DNA of 6,614 nt from Promethearchaeota archaeon. GTDB lineage: Archaea; Asgardarchaeota; Lokiarchaeia; Sigynarchaeales; SOKP01. Of the stretch, positions 6,021 through 6,614 are shown in pieces. Every line of letters starts with the position of its first letter. Position 1 is the first letter of the stretch. The notes beneath the pieces were generated by a model. The model was not told the origin of the DNA. It did no database searches and was given only the letters and a program-made list of their open reading frames with translations. Both the position numbers and the translations under genes were made by a program. The stretch lies in assembly GCA_014729315.1 (NCBI GenBank), contig WJKD01000736.1:1-6614 (forward strand), in the 5' to 3' direction.

Positions 6021-6614
6021 TCATAAAACTTGAAGTATTTTTTTCTCTTCGTCAAAAAGCGGTAATGTCTTAAGGATATCTCTGACATTTTTGAAATACT
6101 TCTTTATATCATTCTCTTTTATAGTTAAAATAAAATTCAACAATGTTATGTAAAATGTATCTCTTATTAGGGGTTTATTAGTTCCTAAAGTGTCTAAAAA
6201 TTTATCTATATGCGTCCTTACTTTTTTGGAGGATAATCCCGATCTTAAATTACACAAACCCGTTAGTAATAATAACAATGATCCTGTATTGAAGTCCTTT
6301 CGCGTAAAAAACTTCTTCGCAACTTCTAAATACTGTTCTGACGCGCTTTCAAACTCTTCATCCTCTACTTGAGCAATAATTTCGTTATAGTATCTCTTCC
6401 TCATTGCTTTCCGTTTAATAAAAATTCTTTCCATATCTCCAGAAATGTCCCTATGTTTATGTTTCAATGTGTCATTTATTTGATCTAGTTCAATCTTAAG
6501 TTTAGACATTTTCTTGTTCTTCTTCTTTTCTTTCTTCTCTGAGATTTTTTCTTCAGCAACATGGTCTCCTCCTAAGATTTCTAATAATTCAATTTCATAG
6601 TCGAACAATAGCAA
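6021..6614 (-). CDS. Helical protein of unknown function, C-terminal part
   Basis: The reading frame is still open at the right edge, so the start is missing and 197 C-terminal residues are visible. I do not recognise a named family. The visible order is a short acidic/hydrophobic segment (LLFDYEIELLEILGG), a very lysine/glutamate-rich stretch (about 21-50) likely to be coiled coil or disordered, then a continuous run of amphipathic helices to the end. The pattern around 75-150 (YYNEII, EFESASEQYLEVAKKFF, TGSLLLLLTGLCNL) resembles paired helices of a TPR-like or related alpha-solenoid. That suggests a protein-binding scaffold rather than an enzyme. The leucine-rich part is broken by polar residues, so a membrane span is unlikely. 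The protein ends LPLFDEEKKILQVL at a TGA (6023-6021). It converges with tfb across 89 bases. A start inside the window (for example Met36) cannot be excluded. Confidence 0.7.
   Translation of the reverse strand: MLLFDYEIELLEILGGDHVAEEKISEKKEKKKNKKMSKLKIELDQINDTLKHKHRDISGDMERIFIKRKAMRKRYYNEIIAQVEDEEFESASEQYLEVAKKFFTRKDFNTGSLLLLLTGLCNLRSGLSSKKVRTHIDKFLDTLGTNKPLIRDTFYITLLNFILTIKENDIKKYFKNVRDILKTLPLFDEEKKILQVL

Noticed and set aside
1..6614. CRISPR arrays, insertion sequences, tRNA or rRNA genes
   Set aside because: No regularly spaced repeats, transposase motifs, terminal inverted repeats, or cloverleaf/rRNA signatures were seen on either strand.

Overview
The window most likely comes from an Asgard archaeon, probably of the Lokiarchaeia type. 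It is strongly AT-rich with short gaps between genes. It encodes a complete archaeal transcription factor B. It also carries a large GTPase with an Arf-like P-loop and Rag-like G4 and G5 motifs inside a multidomain protein, a style typical of Asgard genomes. Lineage is inferred from gene content; no rRNA or tRNA gene is present to confirm it.

Layout from left to right. (1) The first 94 codons of an AMP-forming acetyl-CoA synthetase (acs) run leftward off the edge. (2) A 325-bp divergent promoter region follows. (3) A 630-residue fusion of an acetyl-CoA hydrolase/CoA-transferase and a C-terminal GNAT acetyltransferase runs rightward. (4) An 80-bp gap leads to a PHP-family metallophosphoesterase on the same strand. 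(5) Facing it, with a 53-bp gap, is the leftward GTPase gene. It starts at GTG behind the clearest Shine-Dalgarno sequence in the window. (6) A 271-bp AT-rich divergent region holds TATA-like boxes and a set of alternating inverted half-sites. (7) The rightward tfb gene is followed by a T7 tract. (8) A leftward all-helical protein of unknown function runs off the right edge.

The most interesting region is the left third. The CoA-transferase half of the fusion has His245 where this family normally has its catalytic glutamate (HSHY in place of the usual HTEM), while the GNAT half keeps its acetyl-CoA-binding motif. The gene is divergent from acs, whose product is the classic target of GNAT lysine acetylation in bacteria. 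This resembles bacterial Pat, where an inactive acyl-CoA-synthetase-like domain senses acetyl-CoA and a GNAT domain acetylates Acs. I propose, as inference only, that the fusion is an analogous acetyl-CoA-responsive regulator built on a different dead enzyme. The right half pairs a signalling-type GTPase with a general transcription factor across a shared promoter region; a functional link there is not shown.
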